Under the pieces are notes generated by a model, which worked only from the letters and a program-made list of their open reading frames with translations, had not been told where the DNA came from and ran no database searches. DNA of 64,000 nt from Mucilaginibacter lacusdianchii. Lineage in GTDB: Bacteria; Bacteroidota; Bacteroidia; Sphingobacteriales; Sphingobacteriaceae. Positions 49,135 through 58,306 of this stretch are shown piece by piece (position 1 is the first letter of the stretch; the number at the start of each line of letters is the position of its first letter). The stretch is taken from NCBI RefSeq assembly GCF_009770985.1, contig NZ_WSRW01000002.1:1178001-1242000 (forward strand), written 5' to 3'. The position numbers and the translations under genes were made by a program.

Positions 49135-49960
49135 CTTTTTTCTTCTGGGCCTCCAGTCCCGCCTGCTCTAAGGCAAACTTGTTGTTTACTATATACACAT
49201 ACTCCAGCTTGCTAAAGTCTACAGCCAAGGCTACTTCCATGTTCAGAAAAAAGCCGCCACCCTTAGCATGCAGGTTACTTATTTTACCTATAGCAATACC
49301 TGTGGGCCATAAAGAGTAGCCCGAGGTTACCACCATTTCGCCTACTTTTGCTTTAACATGATTGGGCACGTCTACCAACAATCCTTTACGCGGATCCATA
49401 TCATCACCCCAACCTAACGAACCTATTTCGCGCGAGTTGATCAACATAGCACTGATGCGGGTATCTTTATGCAACAAGGAACGGATCAGGGCAAAGTGTT
49501 CTGACGTTGCCACCACCATACCTACTACACCTGAGCTGCTGATTACCCCCATATCTTTGGCGATACCATCCTTACTACCACGATTAATAGTAATGTAGTT
49601 ATTACGATGATTAACCGTGTTGTTAATTACCTTAGCTTCAATGTAATTGTACTGCTGCTTGTAAATGGTGTCTAAAATAGATCCCTTAACCGTACTGTCG
49701 ATATAATAAGACGAACGGAGCTGGTTATGCAGCCGGGCATTTTCACGTGCCAAACTATCATTGATATCTCGTAGCGATAAGTAGTTTTTTACCTGATTTA
49801 CCTGCGCATACAGTGTACCGGTAACCTGATTAGTTGTGTTGATGTAAGTGGCCTTTTGAAAAGAATTGTATTGAATGTAGATGGCCAGCGCAAAAATCTC
49901 GAAAATTAAAAACAGGAAGAATGCGTTGTACTTGCTGATAAATATCAAAAGGTTACGCAT
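49127..49960 (-). CDS. mreC: Rod-shape-determining protein MreC
   Basis: A 277-residue bitopic protein: one N-terminal helix (about 10-30), a coiled segment (SLRDINDSLARENARLHNQL) and the periplasmic double beta-barrel with NRGSKDGIAKDMGVISSSGVVGMV and VVTSGYSLWPTGIAIGKI. It links the MreB filament to the periplasmic synthases. It follows mreB after 85 bases containing an imperfect heptamer-rich hairpin. Confidence 0.95.
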   Translation of the reverse strand: MRNLLIFISKYNAFFLFLIFEIFALAIYIQYNSFQKATYINTTNQVTGTLYAQVNQVKNYLSLRDINDSLARENARLHNQLRSSYYIDSTVKGSILDTIYKQQYNYIEAKVINNTVNHRNNYITINRGSKDGIAKDMGVISSSGVVGMVVATSEHFALIRSLLHKDTRISAMLINSREIGSLGWGDDMDPRKGLLVDVPNHVKAKVGEMVVTSGYSLWPTGIAIGKISNLHAKGGGFFLNMEVALAVDFSKLEYVYIVNNKFALEQAGLEAQKKKDD

Positions 49961-49970
49961 CGTTCTAAAT

Positions 49971-50040
49971 AGTTGTAAGTTGTGGGTTGTGAGTTGTGTG
50001 CTGTTTTATGTCATACAACTTACAACTCACAACCTGCAAC
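49971..50040. repeat. Heptamer-rich inverted repeat between mreB and mreC
   Basis: Near-tandem copies of AGTTGTR on the left half and TACAACT/CACAACT on the right half face each other around a T-rich centre. It could fold as an imperfect hairpin in the mreB-mreC transcript and lower expression of the distal genes. Confidence 0.5.
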
Positions 50041-50045
50041 TTCAT

Positions 50046-51068
50046 TTATTGCATCAAAAATTTATAATTACCAATATTTTTAAGAGCGGTACCAGTTCCG
50101 CGAACTACGGCGCGAAGGGGATCTTCAGCTACGTGTACCGGCAGTTTAGTTTTAGCGGCCACACGTTTATCCAGTCCGCGCAGTAAAGCACCACCACCGG
50201 TAAGGTATATACCGGTTTGGTAAATATCAGCCGAAAGCTCGGGTGGCGTAATCTCCAAAGCTTTCAGAATAGCTTCTTCTATTTTAGAGATTGATTTATC
50301 CAAACAATGCGCAATTTCAGTATACGATACCGTGATTTGCTTAGGTACACCGGTCATTAAATCACGGCCTTGTACAGCAAAATCAGCTGGTGGCTCGGCC
50401 AGTTCGGGTAATGCAGAACCTACTTCAATTTTGATTTTCTCGGCAGTACGGTCACCAATCATAATGTTGTGCTGGCGGCGAATGTACTGAACAATATCAG
50501 AGTCGAAGTTGTCACCCGCTACACGAATAGACTGATCACACACGATACCAGACAGGGCTATTACCGCAATTTCGGTAGTACCACCACCGATGTCAATAAT
50601 CATATTGCCCATCGGCTCCTCCACGTCAATACCTATACCTACCGCAGCAGCCATAGGCTCGTGGATAAGATAAACCTCTTTGGCACCGGCGATTTCGGCA
50701 GATTGATGTACGGCACGTTTTTCTACCTCGGTAATACCTGAAGGGATACAGATTACCATACGCAATGATGGAAAAAACCAGCCCTTGCCTTTGTTAATCA
50801 TCTTAATCATACCGCGAATCATATGCTCGGCAGCATCAAAATCGGCAATTACACCATCTTTAAGCGGACGTACGGTACGTATATTATCGTGTGTTTTACC
50901 TTCCATTTGCATAGCCTGCCTACCAATGGCAATTACCTTATTGGTTTTGCGGTCGAAGGCTACAATGGATGGCTCGTCAACAACAACTTTATCGTTATGT
51001 ATAATGAGGGTATTTGCAGTTCCTAAGTCAATAGCAACTTCCTGCGTAAAAAAATTAAATAAACCCAT
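50046..51068 (-). CDS. mreB: Rod-shape-determining actin homologue MreB
   Basis: A 340-residue cytosolic filament protein. ATP-site motifs in order: AIDLGTANTLI (phosphate 1), IPSGITEVEKRAV, NMIIDIGGGTTEIAVIAL (phosphate 2) and TGGGALLRGLD (adenosine). It directs cell-wall elongation and is the first gene of the rod-shape cluster. The length is normal. Confidence 0.97.
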   Translation of the reverse strand: MGLFNFFTQEVAIDLGTANTLIIHNDKVVVDEPSIVAFDRKTNKVIAIGRQAMQMEGKTHDNIRTVRPLKDGVIADFDAAEHMIRGMIKMINKGKGWFFPSLRMVICIPSGITEVEKRAVHQSAEIAGAKEVYLIHEPMAAAVGIGIDVEEPMGNMIIDIGGGTTEIAVIALSGIVCDQSIRVAGDNFDSDIVQYIRRQHNIMIGDRTAEKIKIEVGSALPELAEPPADFAVQGRDLMTGVPKQITVSYTEIAHCLDKSISKIEEAILKALEITPPELSADIYQTGIYLTGGGALLRGLDKRVAAKTKLPVHVAEDPLRAVVRGTGTALKNIGNYKFLMQ

Positions 51069-51187
51069 TTAATCAGTTTTTCAAATAATCTGCAAAGTTC
51101 TAAAAAATATGTGTAATTATATCAATTACCTGCTGCTTTTCAAAGCAATTTAATCGCTATCGGTTAGGTTTATTATAAAATTTATTT

Positions 51188-52714
51188 TTAGTGTTTAAAG
51201 TGACGCACCCCGGTAGTAACCATGGCTATACCTTTTTGGTTAGACATATTCACCGAGTCCTGATCTTTGATAGAACCACCCGGTTGCAATACCGCTGTAA
51301 TCCCTGCATCAGCTGCAATTTCTACACAATCAGGGAAAGGGAAAAACGCATCCGAAGTCATTACAGCACCATTTAAATCGAAACCAAAGCTTTTGGCTTT
51401 TTCAATTGCTTGACGCAAAGCATCTACCCTTGAGGTTTGCCCTACACCACTGGCCAGCAACTGGTTATTTTTAGCCAGTACCACCGTGTTTGATTTGGTA
51501 TGTTTTACTACTTTATTAGCAAAAAACAAATCCTTCAACTCTTGTTCAGTTGGTGCTTTATCGGTTACGGTAGTCATTTGATCCGGACCTTCAATCACCA
51601 AATCTTTATCCTGCTCTATCACACCGTTCAACAAAGTCTTGAACTGTTTTAAGCCCAGCTCAACGCCCTGACGGATGAGTATTATACGGTTTTTTTTCTC
51701 TTTTAGTACACGAAGTGCCTCATCGGTATATGCAGGGGCAATTAGCACCTCAAAAAATATCTTACTAATTTCAATGGCAGTGTCCTCGTTTACTTCATCA
51801 TTTGCAATGATAACGCCGCCAAATGCAGATACCGGATCACAAGCCAACGCATCAACCCAGGCTTCTTTGATGAATGAACGGGTGGCAATGCCACAGGCAT
51901 TAGTATGCTTTAGGATGGCGATAGTTGGATCGGTAAATTCATCAATTAATGCCACCGCAGCATCCACGTCTACCAGGTTATTGTATGATAATTCTTTACC
52001 ATGCAGTTTGGTAAACATCGCATTCAGGTTACCATAAAAAGTGCCTTGCTGGTGCGGATTTTCGCCGTAACGCAAAGTTTGGCTGGTTTGGATGCTCTGT
52101 TTAAATACCGGTAAAGGCTCTTCATGATTAAAATACTGGAAAATAGCCGTATCGTAATGTGAAGTAATGTTGAATGCTTTTTGTGCAAAGCGGCGGCGTT
52201 GATCAAAACTGGTTTCGCCATTTTGGGTTTTCAGGATATTTTCCAAATCGCCGTAATCATCTTTAGATGCTACGATTACTACGTCTTTAAAGTTTTTAGC
52301 CGCAGCACGAATCAGGGATATACCACCAATGTCTATCTTCTCAATGATGTCGCCTTCGGCAGCGCCTGCTTTAACTGTTTCCTCGAACGGATACAGGTCA
52401 ACAATTACCAAGTCAATTTGCGGAATATCATATTGCGCCAGTTGCTGTTCATCACTTTCCAAACCCCTGCGAGACAATATGCCACCAAACACTTTAGGAT
52501 GAAGCGTTTTAACCCGGCCACCCAAAATGGAAGGATAAGAAGTTAAATCTTCAACGGCAATCACCTCAGCACCCAGGCTGCGGATAAAAGTTTCGGTTCC
52601 GCCGGTTGAATATATTTTAACACCCAAGCGGTTTAATTCCTGAATAACAGGCTCTAAATGATCCTTGTAATAAACCGAAATTAAAGCATTTTTGATTTGA
52701 ACAGACTGGCTCAT
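51188..52714 (-). CDS. purH: Bifunctional AICAR transformylase/IMP cyclohydrolase
   Basis: A 508-residue enzyme of the last two steps of purine synthesis. The N-terminal cyclohydrolase domain has KNALISVYYKD, GGTETFIRSLG and GGRVKTLHPKV; the transformylase domain has TLRYGENPHQQGTFYG, LKHTNACGIA and SDAFFPFPD. The start MSQSVQIKNALIS at 52714 suits the family better than an ATG 24 bases upstream. A TACCTTTG box lies about 20 bases upstream. Confidence 0.96.
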   Translation of the reverse strand: MSQSVQIKNALISVYYKDHLEPVIQELNRLGVKIYSTGGTETFIRSLGAEVIAVEDLTSYPSILGGRVKTLHPKVFGGILSRRGLESDEQQLAQYDIPQIDLVIVDLYPFEETVKAGAAEGDIIEKIDIGGISLIRAAAKNFKDVVIVASKDDYGDLENILKTQNGETSFDQRRRFAQKAFNITSHYDTAIFQYFNHEEPLPVFKQSIQTSQTLRYGENPHQQGTFYGNLNAMFTKLHGKELSYNNLVDVDAAVALIDEFTDPTIAILKHTNACGIATRSFIKEAWVDALACDPVSAFGGVIIANDEVNEDTAIEISKIFFEVLIAPAYTDEALRVLKEKKNRIILIRQGVELGLKQFKTLLNGVIEQDKDLVIEGPDQMTTVTDKAPTEQELKDLFFANKVVKHTKSNTVVLAKNNQLLASGVGQTSRVDALRQAIEKAKSFGFDLNGAVMTSDAFFPFPDCVEIAADAGITAVLQPGGSIKDQDSVNMSNQKGIAMVTTGVRHFKH

Positions 52715-52735
52715 GCAACTAAGTTTTTGAAGCCG

Positions 52736-52743
52736 CAAAGGTA
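52736..52743 (-). promoter_or_regulatory. -7 promoter element for purH
   Basis: TACCTTTG on the minus strand, 21 bases upstream of the chosen start; it lies before 52714 but would overlap the alternative start at 52738. Confidence 0.5.
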
Positions 52744-52810
52744 GTTATTTTAACTTATTAGTTACTTAGCGAATAGTGAATTATCAACAGGCTTATTTTA
52801 GACCTATAAA

Positions 52811-53653
52811 CTAACAGGATAAACCTGTCAGCCAATCTTTTATCATTAAAACCACCACATCCGACTTTTTAGCCCAGCTAAAATGATTTAACGGTGCAAT
52901 ACCTATATCATTTGCTAATAAATGGAAGTGCTTAACTGGCGTATCAGGGTGCAATTTTTTAAGAAAGTCCAAAACAGAACTTTTGCTGGCTAGTTTATCA
53001 TTTTCAACAGAAAAAGCCAATACCGGCATTTGTAAATTGCTAAGTGCAGTATCGTAATCAAAATCGCATGCAGTTAACCTATAACTACCGGTGAGTGCAT
53101 TTCGGCACCAATCTTTCATTACAGTCCGCGCCTCGCGGTCACCAAAGCCCACTTTATTCCCGGGAAAATAGCCGAGCAGATAACTAACCGGATAAAATGT
53201 TAAGCCGGCCCATAACACCCGTAATTTATCCCATCCCTGCCATACTTTATAATACACAGAGCAGGTAGTCATTAATATAAGTCCGGATATGGCGTCATTG
53301 AAACGACTGGCAAACAAACTTCCTAATTGTCCACCCAGGCTATGCCCTATTATGAATTTGTTTGTGTTTGGAAATTGAGATTCGGTTAATGATACTAAAT
53401 CTTTTATATCATCAATCAACTGCTGATAGCCAAAATTGATATTCCTGCTGGCCCGCATGGTCGAGCTGCCTATGCCCCGCCAATCGGCACTTATAACATT
53501 AAAGCCACTTTTACACAGGTTTTCGGCAAACCGTTTGTAAAAAGTGGCTTTAACACCCATGGCGGGTAATAAGATGAATGTTATAGTAGCGTTGGCTGAT
53601 GTAAGTATAGCTGCCTTGTTTTGTGCACCGTCCGGATGGGTTATGGTTATCAT
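52811..53653 (-). CDS. Alpha/beta hydrolase
   Basis: A 280-residue cytosolic alpha/beta-hydrolase fold protein. FILLPAMGVKATFYKRFAENL is the oxyanion region, SADWRGIGSS follows, and GHSLGGQ (near residue 108) is the nucleophile elbow with the catalytic Ser. The Asp and His are probably in the C-terminal 80 residues, where NHFSWAK supplies the His. The substrate is unknown. It starts 19 bases after purN and may share its transcript. Confidence 0.85.
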   Translation of the reverse strand: MITITHPDGAQNKAAILTSANATITFILLPAMGVKATFYKRFAENLCKSGFNVISADWRGIGSSTMRASRNINFGYQQLIDDIKDLVSLTESQFPNTNKFIIGHSLGGQLGSLFASRFNDAISGLILMTTCSVYYKVWQGWDKLRVLWAGLTFYPVSYLLGYFPGNKVGFGDREARTVMKDWCRNALTGSYRLTACDFDYDTALSNLQMPVLAFSVENDKLASKSSVLDFLKKLHPDTPVKHFHLLANDIGIAPLNHFSWAKKSDVVVLMIKDWLTGLSC

Positions 53654-53672
53654 GGCAGCTGTGGTTATTAAT

Positions 53673-54251
53673 TTACGCCCTAACCTTTTTCAGCAATCCT
53701 TCAATTACTTTCGGAAAGTGCTGATGTTCCAGTTGCTGACCTTTAAATTTGACAATCTCCAACGTATCGCCGGGCTCAATTTTATATTTGGCTTGATAAA
53801 TGATTTCACCTTCATCAAAATTTTCATTCACAAAATGGATGGTGATGCCCGATTCAACTTCGCCATTGGCTAGTACAGCCGTATGCACATGATCGCCATA
53901 CATGCCCTTGCCACCGTATTTAGGCAGCAATGCCGGATGTATGTTAATAATTTGATTAGGAAAGGCTTTAAGCAGTGACTGCGGTACCAGCCATAGAAAA
54001 CCGGCCAGCACTATTAGATCTACCTGTATATTTTTAAGCAGTTTTACTACCTCGTCTGTTTGGTAAAACGCTTGCCGGTTAAATACATGGGTTGGTATTT
54101 CAAAGTTATCGGCCCGTTGCAGCACATAAGCCTGCGGATTATTAGTGAGTACTAGTACCACCTCGCCGTCGGGGTGATTTTTAAAATACTCCATTAATTT
54201 TTGGGCGTTGGAGCCTGAGCCTGAAGCAAAAATGGCAATACGGGTTTTCAA
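53673..54251 (-). CDS. purN: Phosphoribosylglycinamide formyltransferase
   Basis: A 192-residue folate-dependent enzyme of purine synthesis, starting with TTG (KTRIAIFASGSGSNAQKLMEYF). Conserved parts are LAGFLWLVPQSLL, NIHPALLPKYGGKGMYG with the catalytic Asn-His pair, and ESGITIHFVNENFDEGEII with the catalytic Asp. Another purine gene, purH, lies 1.5 kb away on the same strand with an unrelated hydrolase gene between them. Confidence 0.95.
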   Translation of the reverse strand: MKTRIAIFASGSGSNAQKLMEYFKNHPDGEVVLVLTNNPQAYVLQRADNFEIPTHVFNRQAFYQTDEVVKLLKNIQVDLIVLAGFLWLVPQSLLKAFPNQIINIHPALLPKYGGKGMYGDHVHTAVLANGEVESGITIHFVNENFDEGEIIYQAKYKIEPGDTLEIVKFKGQQLEHQHFPKVIEGLLKKVRA

Positions 54252-54325
54252 ATCAGTACAATATTAATTTGTGGTAAATATAACGTTTTTGAAATATGCC
54301 GCTTAATTGCTTTTATGTGTTAGCG

Positions 54326-54847
54326 CTAACGGTCGTATCCAATAAATGCGTAGCGTGTTACTTTGCGTTTTAAAACAAGCGGAGTTTTGCGTATGGTATC
54401 CAGTGTTTGATTTACTTCCAATACCAGTGAATTTTCACCTAAATTTATGATACTGGTATATGATGTATCTGTTTGCAGAAACGGCTGTATGCTACCAACT
54501 TTACTGGTGTCTTTACATCGAATATCAGAACTTAATTTTAACCGGTCTTCGCTTAGTGTCCACTGACCATAAACTTTATCTTCCAAGCAGCTATAATTAC
54601 TATAATGACAGGTACCATCTCCTCTAAACTCCAGTACCTGTCGCAAATTACAATTCGTATTCAAAGTATCGCGCGTAACGGTGTCGCCCCTATAATTATC
54701 TACCCTAAGCGATGCCAGTTGCCATGGCTTTTGCAGAAAAACATTAAGCGATTCGCTGGGATCGTTTTTTTTGCAAGAATGAATTACTGCGACTGTTATT
54801 AGCAGCACCGGGATGATTAATAAAAAAGATTTCTTTGAGATACGCAC
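54326..54847 (-). CDS. Hypothetical lipoprotein
   Basis: A 173-residue predicted lipoprotein (lipobox VIHSC, Cys25, followed by KKND). The mature part is strand-rich, with FLQKPWQLASLRVDN near its start and LEFRGDGTCHYSNYSC in the middle, the outline of a lipocalin-like domain found in Bacteroidota. Its ATG lies only five bases after a -7 box, so the message may be nearly leaderless. No function is known. Confidence 0.7.
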   Translation of the reverse strand: MRISKKSFLLIIPVLLITVAVIHSCKKNDPSESLNVFLQKPWQLASLRVDNYRGDTVTRDTLNTNCNLRQVLEFRGDGTCHYSNYSCLEDKVYGQWTLSEDRLKLSSDIRCKDTSKVGSIQPFLQTDTSYTSIINLGENSLVLEVNQTLDTIRKTPLVLKRKVTRYAFIGYDR

Positions 54848-54851
54848 GTTG

Positions 54852-54859
54852 CAAAAATA
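54852..54859 (-). promoter_or_regulatory. -7 element directly before the lipoprotein gene
   Basis: TATTTTTG on the minus strand matches TAnnTTTG and ends four bases before the ATG, implying a transcript that starts at or next to the start codon. Confidence 0.4.
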
Positions 54860-54861
54860 AA

Positions 54862-54892
54862 AAATCCCGGAAATTGAGCTTATCCGGGATGT
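54862..54892 (-). terminator. Terminator after the Rieske-FAD oxidoreductase gene
   Basis: ATCCCGGA (54864-54871) and TCCGGGAT (54883-54890) arms, followed by a T tract on the minus strand. Confidence 0.8.
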
Positions 54893-54917
54893 GATTTATA
54901 ACGTTAATTTATCAGAA

Positions 54918-56513
54918 CTATTGTTTGGGCGTTTCTACCGGAGCCAAATCAGACAATGCAGGCCCATTAATAACCTTCCCCTCGCAGGTAAAGCGCGAGC
55001 CATGACAAGGGCAATCAAACGATTTTTCGTCATTGTTCCATTGCACTACGCAACCCATATGCGGGCATATGGCTGTATAAGCATGGAAAGCGCCGGCATC
55101 ATCGCGGTAAACGGCTACTTTGTTAGGCCGGCCTACAATAGCGGCTTCGCCGGGTTTAATTTGCTGCAATGATTCTACGTCCGAAGGTAGCAGAAAGTCA
55201 ACATACTGCGACAAGGTGCTGTATTGTTCATGCACAAAGGTTTTCAGGCTTGTCATTTTTAAAGTTATCCGGCCTGGATCATACAGTTTAGTCCAAGGGT
55301 TTTCAACGCCGGTAATCAGGTCGGTAATTAAAATACCAGCCAGCGTACCATGCGTCATACCATTGCCCGAGTCGCCGGTAACAATATATACTTTTTCATC
55401 ACCCGGATTTTTTCCGATAAAGCCCAGATCATCCACCGGCTCCATTACCTGGCCAGACCAGCGGTACACAATTTCGCCGGCTTGCGGAAAGTGTTTGCGC
55501 AGCCAGCTTTCCAAACGTTGGTAGCGATCTTCTTCCAATTCCTCTTCTTTATTAGCCTGCCCGGTTTTATGATCGGCACCACCATGTATCAGTAAATCAT
55601 ACTGCTCATTAAAAGGCTGGGTGCGTACATAATTATAAGGCATGCTTGGCCAAACAGAATCCTGATCGCCGGTATCCCACCATAAGGCAGGTGTAATGGC
55701 GTCTTTGGGCACTTTGGCCACAATAACATATGAACGGTAAGGCGATTGCTTGGTATGCATGGCAGCCCAATCATTAATTGGACTATTGGTTGCAACCACT
55801 GTGTACTCTGCCGTTACTTTATGATCGTTAGCTTCAATATAACCATCTTTCATGGTTTTGGTATTGGCGTGGGTTTTAGTATATATCTTACCACCTAATC
55901 GAGTAAATGCATCAGCTAAGCCATTCAGATATTTTAACGGATGAAATTGCGCCTGCTGCGGAAATTTTAAAACCGGACCATCTACAGCAGCAATACTTGG
56001 CATATCGCTGGCATCGAGCATGGCAGTTTGCAAACCTGCTTTATGCGTAGCTTCCAGTTCCTCATCCAGCGATTTTTTATCGTCTGACGGATGCAAAAAC
56101 AGATAGCCATCCACCCGTTTAAAATCACAGTCTATATGTTCTTCGGTTACAATTTTTTCTACCAAATCAATAGCCGCCGTATGGCTTTCGGCCGCATGTC
56201 GGGCTCCTTCTTCGCCAAACAGTTCGGCCAGTTCACTATAGCGATCATCAAGCGCATTGGCAATATGGGCGGTGGTACGGCCGGTTTCGCCACTGCCAAC
56301 CAAGCCATCCTCCAACACCACTACTTGCTTGCCTGCTTTGGCCAGGCAATAGGCTACTGTTAACCCGGCAATACCGGCACCAATTACGGTTACATCAGCT
56401 TTGATATCCTGATTTAATGTTTCAAACTCGCGTTGCTGAACGGTGTCCGTCCAACAGGTAATATGTGTGCCCGATGTTTTTACACCATCAGCATTAGGTT
56501 GATTGTTTTCCAT
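54918..56513 (-). CDS. FAD-dependent oxidoreductase fused to a Rieske [2Fe-2S] domain
   Basis: A 531-residue cytosolic protein. The N-terminal Rossmann motif is VTVIGAGIAGLTVAYCLAKAGKQVVVLE (about 40-67), in a DAO/glycine-oxidase-type fold; TGDSGNGMTHGTLAGILITDLI near residue 385 is the C-terminal FAD motif. After residue 430 a Rieske domain follows with CPHMGCVVQW and CPCHGSRF, which supply the two Cys-His pairs. The combination could pass electrons from an amine or similar substrate to the iron-sulfur centre; the substrate is unknown. This fusion is known from many bacteria. Confidence 0.9.
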   Translation of the reverse strand: MENNQPNADGVKTSGTHITCWTDTVQQREFETLNQDIKADVTVIGAGIAGLTVAYCLAKAGKQVVVLEDGLVGSGETGRTTAHIANALDDRYSELAELFGEEGARHAAESHTAAIDLVEKIVTEEHIDCDFKRVDGYLFLHPSDDKKSLDEELEATHKAGLQTAMLDASDMPSIAAVDGPVLKFPQQAQFHPLKYLNGLADAFTRLGGKIYTKTHANTKTMKDGYIEANDHKVTAEYTVVATNSPINDWAAMHTKQSPYRSYVIVAKVPKDAITPALWWDTGDQDSVWPSMPYNYVRTQPFNEQYDLLIHGGADHKTGQANKEEELEEDRYQRLESWLRKHFPQAGEIVYRWSGQVMEPVDDLGFIGKNPGDEKVYIVTGDSGNGMTHGTLAGILITDLITGVENPWTKLYDPGRITLKMTSLKTFVHEQYSTLSQYVDFLLPSDVESLQQIKPGEAAIVGRPNKVAVYRDDAGAFHAYTAICPHMGCVVQWNNDEKSFDCPCHGSRFTCEGKVINGPALSDLAPVETPKQ

Positions 56514-56660
56514 TTGGTTAGTATGTTTAGTTAAATAAAAACCAGCCGTTGGTAATATGGTTTTAAGACTATACAGAATTATAACCTATAGCTATTTGTT
56601 AAATAACAACCGGATATAACTTTCAATACCATTACCATTTACATACAAAGCCACCTATCT

Positions 56661-57650
56661 ATGCGTATCCCTTTTGAACAAATGCAGGCCGAGTTTAAAC
56701 GCATCCTGCTTCAACTCCATTTTACCGAAGTCAAAGCTGAAGCCTGCGCTACTATATTTGCTGAAAACAGTCGCGACGGTGTATATACACACGGCCTGAA
56801 CCGCTTTCCAGTTTTTGTGCAGCATGTAAAAGACGGTCTGGTTAACCCAGATGCAAAACCATCTCTCAATCAGCAGTTTGGCGCTCTAGAGAGCTGGGAT
56901 GGCCACTTAGGGCCGGGCATGTTAAACGCCCGCTTTTGTATGGATAGAGCCATTGAGTTAGCCAACCAACATGGTATAGGTTGTGTAGCCATCTGTAACA
57001 CCAACCATTGGATGCGTGGCGGCACTTACGGCTGGCAGGCTGCTGAAGCTGGCTGCATAGGCATTTGCTTTACCAACACAATAGCCAACCTGCCACCGTG
57101 GGGCGGCGTAGACCCACGTTTGGGCAACAATCCGCTAATTATTGCCGTGCCTCGCAAATGCGGGCATGTGGTACTGGATATGGCGGTATCCCAATATTCG
57201 TTTGGAAAACTGCAGCAATACAAAGCCAGTGGCGAAGAACTGCCTTTACCGGGCGGCTATGATAAAGATGGCAACCTATCCACCAACGCGGCCGATATCA
57301 TGGAATCGAGACGGTTGCTACCGGTGGGTTTCTGGAAAGGATCGGGACTTTCGCTGATGCTGGATTTGCTGGCTACGGTGCTCAGCAACGGCAAATCAAC
57401 CGCGGCGGTTACACAGGCTGGGGCCGAGTCGGGCGTATCGCAGGTATTTATTTGCCTTAAGCCGCAGCATGACGGGCACACGGCCGGTTTAGTTGAACAA
57501 ATTCTGGACTACACTAAAACCAGCAGACTTACCGAACCGGGTCAGGAAATACGTTACCCTGGCGAAAGCACTCTGCGTACCCGAGAAAAAAACAATACAG
57601 AAGGCATACCCGTTGATGAACAGATATGGCAGCAGATGCTTGCTTTATAA
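56661..57650 (+). CDS. Malate/L-lactate dehydrogenase family oxidoreductase (YiaK-like)
   Basis: A 329-residue NAD(P)H-dependent enzyme of the LDH2 family. Markers are SRDGVYTHGLNRFPVFVQHV near residue 35 (substrate site), CNTNHWMRGGTYGWQAAEAGCIGICFTNT in the nucleotide region, and PVGFWKGSGLSLMLDLLATVLS. The closest characterised group is 2,3-diketo-L-gulonate reductase (YiaK), but no ascorbate or gulonate genes lie nearby, so the substrate is open. It ends about 45 bases before the TetR gene in the same direction. Confidence 0.85.
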   Translation: MRIPFEQMQAEFKRILLQLHFTEVKAEACATIFAENSRDGVYTHGLNRFPVFVQHVKDGLVNPDAKPSLNQQFGALESWDGHLGPGMLNARFCMDRAIELANQHGIGCVAICNTNHWMRGGTYGWQAAEAGCIGICFTNTIANLPPWGGVDPRLGNNPLIIAVPRKCGHVVLDMAVSQYSFGKLQQYKASGEELPLPGGYDKDGNLSTNAADIMESRRLLPVGFWKGSGLSLMLDLLATVLSNGKSTAAVTQAGAESGVSQVFICLKPQHDGHTAGLVEQILDYTKTSRLTEPGQEIRYPGESTLRTREKNNTEGIPVDEQIWQQMLAL

Positions 57651-57663
57651 AGCCGGCTTTTGG

Positions 57664-57671
57664 TATTTTTG
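57664..57671 (+). promoter_or_regulatory. -7 promoter element for the TetR-type gene
   Basis: TATTTTTG, exact TAnnTTTG match, 23 bases before the start at 57695. Confidence 0.5.
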
Positions 57672-57694
57672 CCCAAGCACATTCCTTAAATTAC

Positions 57695-58282
57695 ATGTCG
57701 AAAGGCGCCGCCACAAGGCTCATCATCCTGCAAAAAGCATTTGAACTGGTTTACCGAAAAGGTTACCAGGCTACCAGTATTGACGATATTATTGCCACTA
57801 CACAGGTAACTAAAGGTGCTTTTTTTTATCATTTTAAAAATAAGGACGAAATGGGGCTGGCCATGATTAACGAAGTGATGCATCCCGGCATGTACCCAGC
57901 TCTCATACAGCCGCTCGAAAGTGCTTCCAACCCGGTAAGTGAGCTTTACAACATGATGAAAGCTTTGCTAATAGGTAATCCGTTTTTTGAAGTGCGATAT
58001 GGCTGCCCTGCAATTAACCTGATGGAGGAGATGGCGCCTTTGAACGAGGAATTTAAACAGGCGCTGGCTCACTTATCATCCCGGTGGAAAAAAGCCATTG
58101 AGGCCTGTATAGAACAAGGCCAACGAGGAGGTAAGATAAAACCACATGTGAACGCCGAACAGGTAGCGTTTTTCATCATATCGGGCTATGGCGGCATTCG
58201 CAACTTGGGCAAACTTTATGGGTCCGCCTGTTATATTACCTACTTACAGGAATTGAAAAATTATTTGAGCGGTTTGCAGTAA
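57695..58282 (+). CDS. TetR/AcrR-family transcriptional regulator
   Basis: A 195-residue regulator. The helix-turn-helix is in the N-terminal 50 residues (ILQKAFELVYRKGYQATSIDDII, then TKGAFFYHFKNKDEMG). The C-terminal ligand domain has a Cys (RYGCPAINLMEEM) and ends in a helix YITYLQELKNYLSGL. The ATG at 57695 places the HTH at the usual distance, and it has its own -7 box. The target is unknown; the neighbouring LDH2-type gene is a candidate. Confidence 0.88.
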   Translation: MSKGAATRLIILQKAFELVYRKGYQATSIDDIIATTQVTKGAFFYHFKNKDEMGLAMINEVMHPGMYPALIQPLESASNPVSELYNMMKALLIGNPFFEVRYGCPAINLMEEMAPLNEEFKQALAHLSSRWKKAIEACIEQGQRGGKIKPHVNAEQVAFFIISGYGGIRNLGKLYGSACYITYLQELKNYLSGLQ

Positions 58283-58306
58283 AACGTGCTACAGTTATTA
58301 ATTTAT

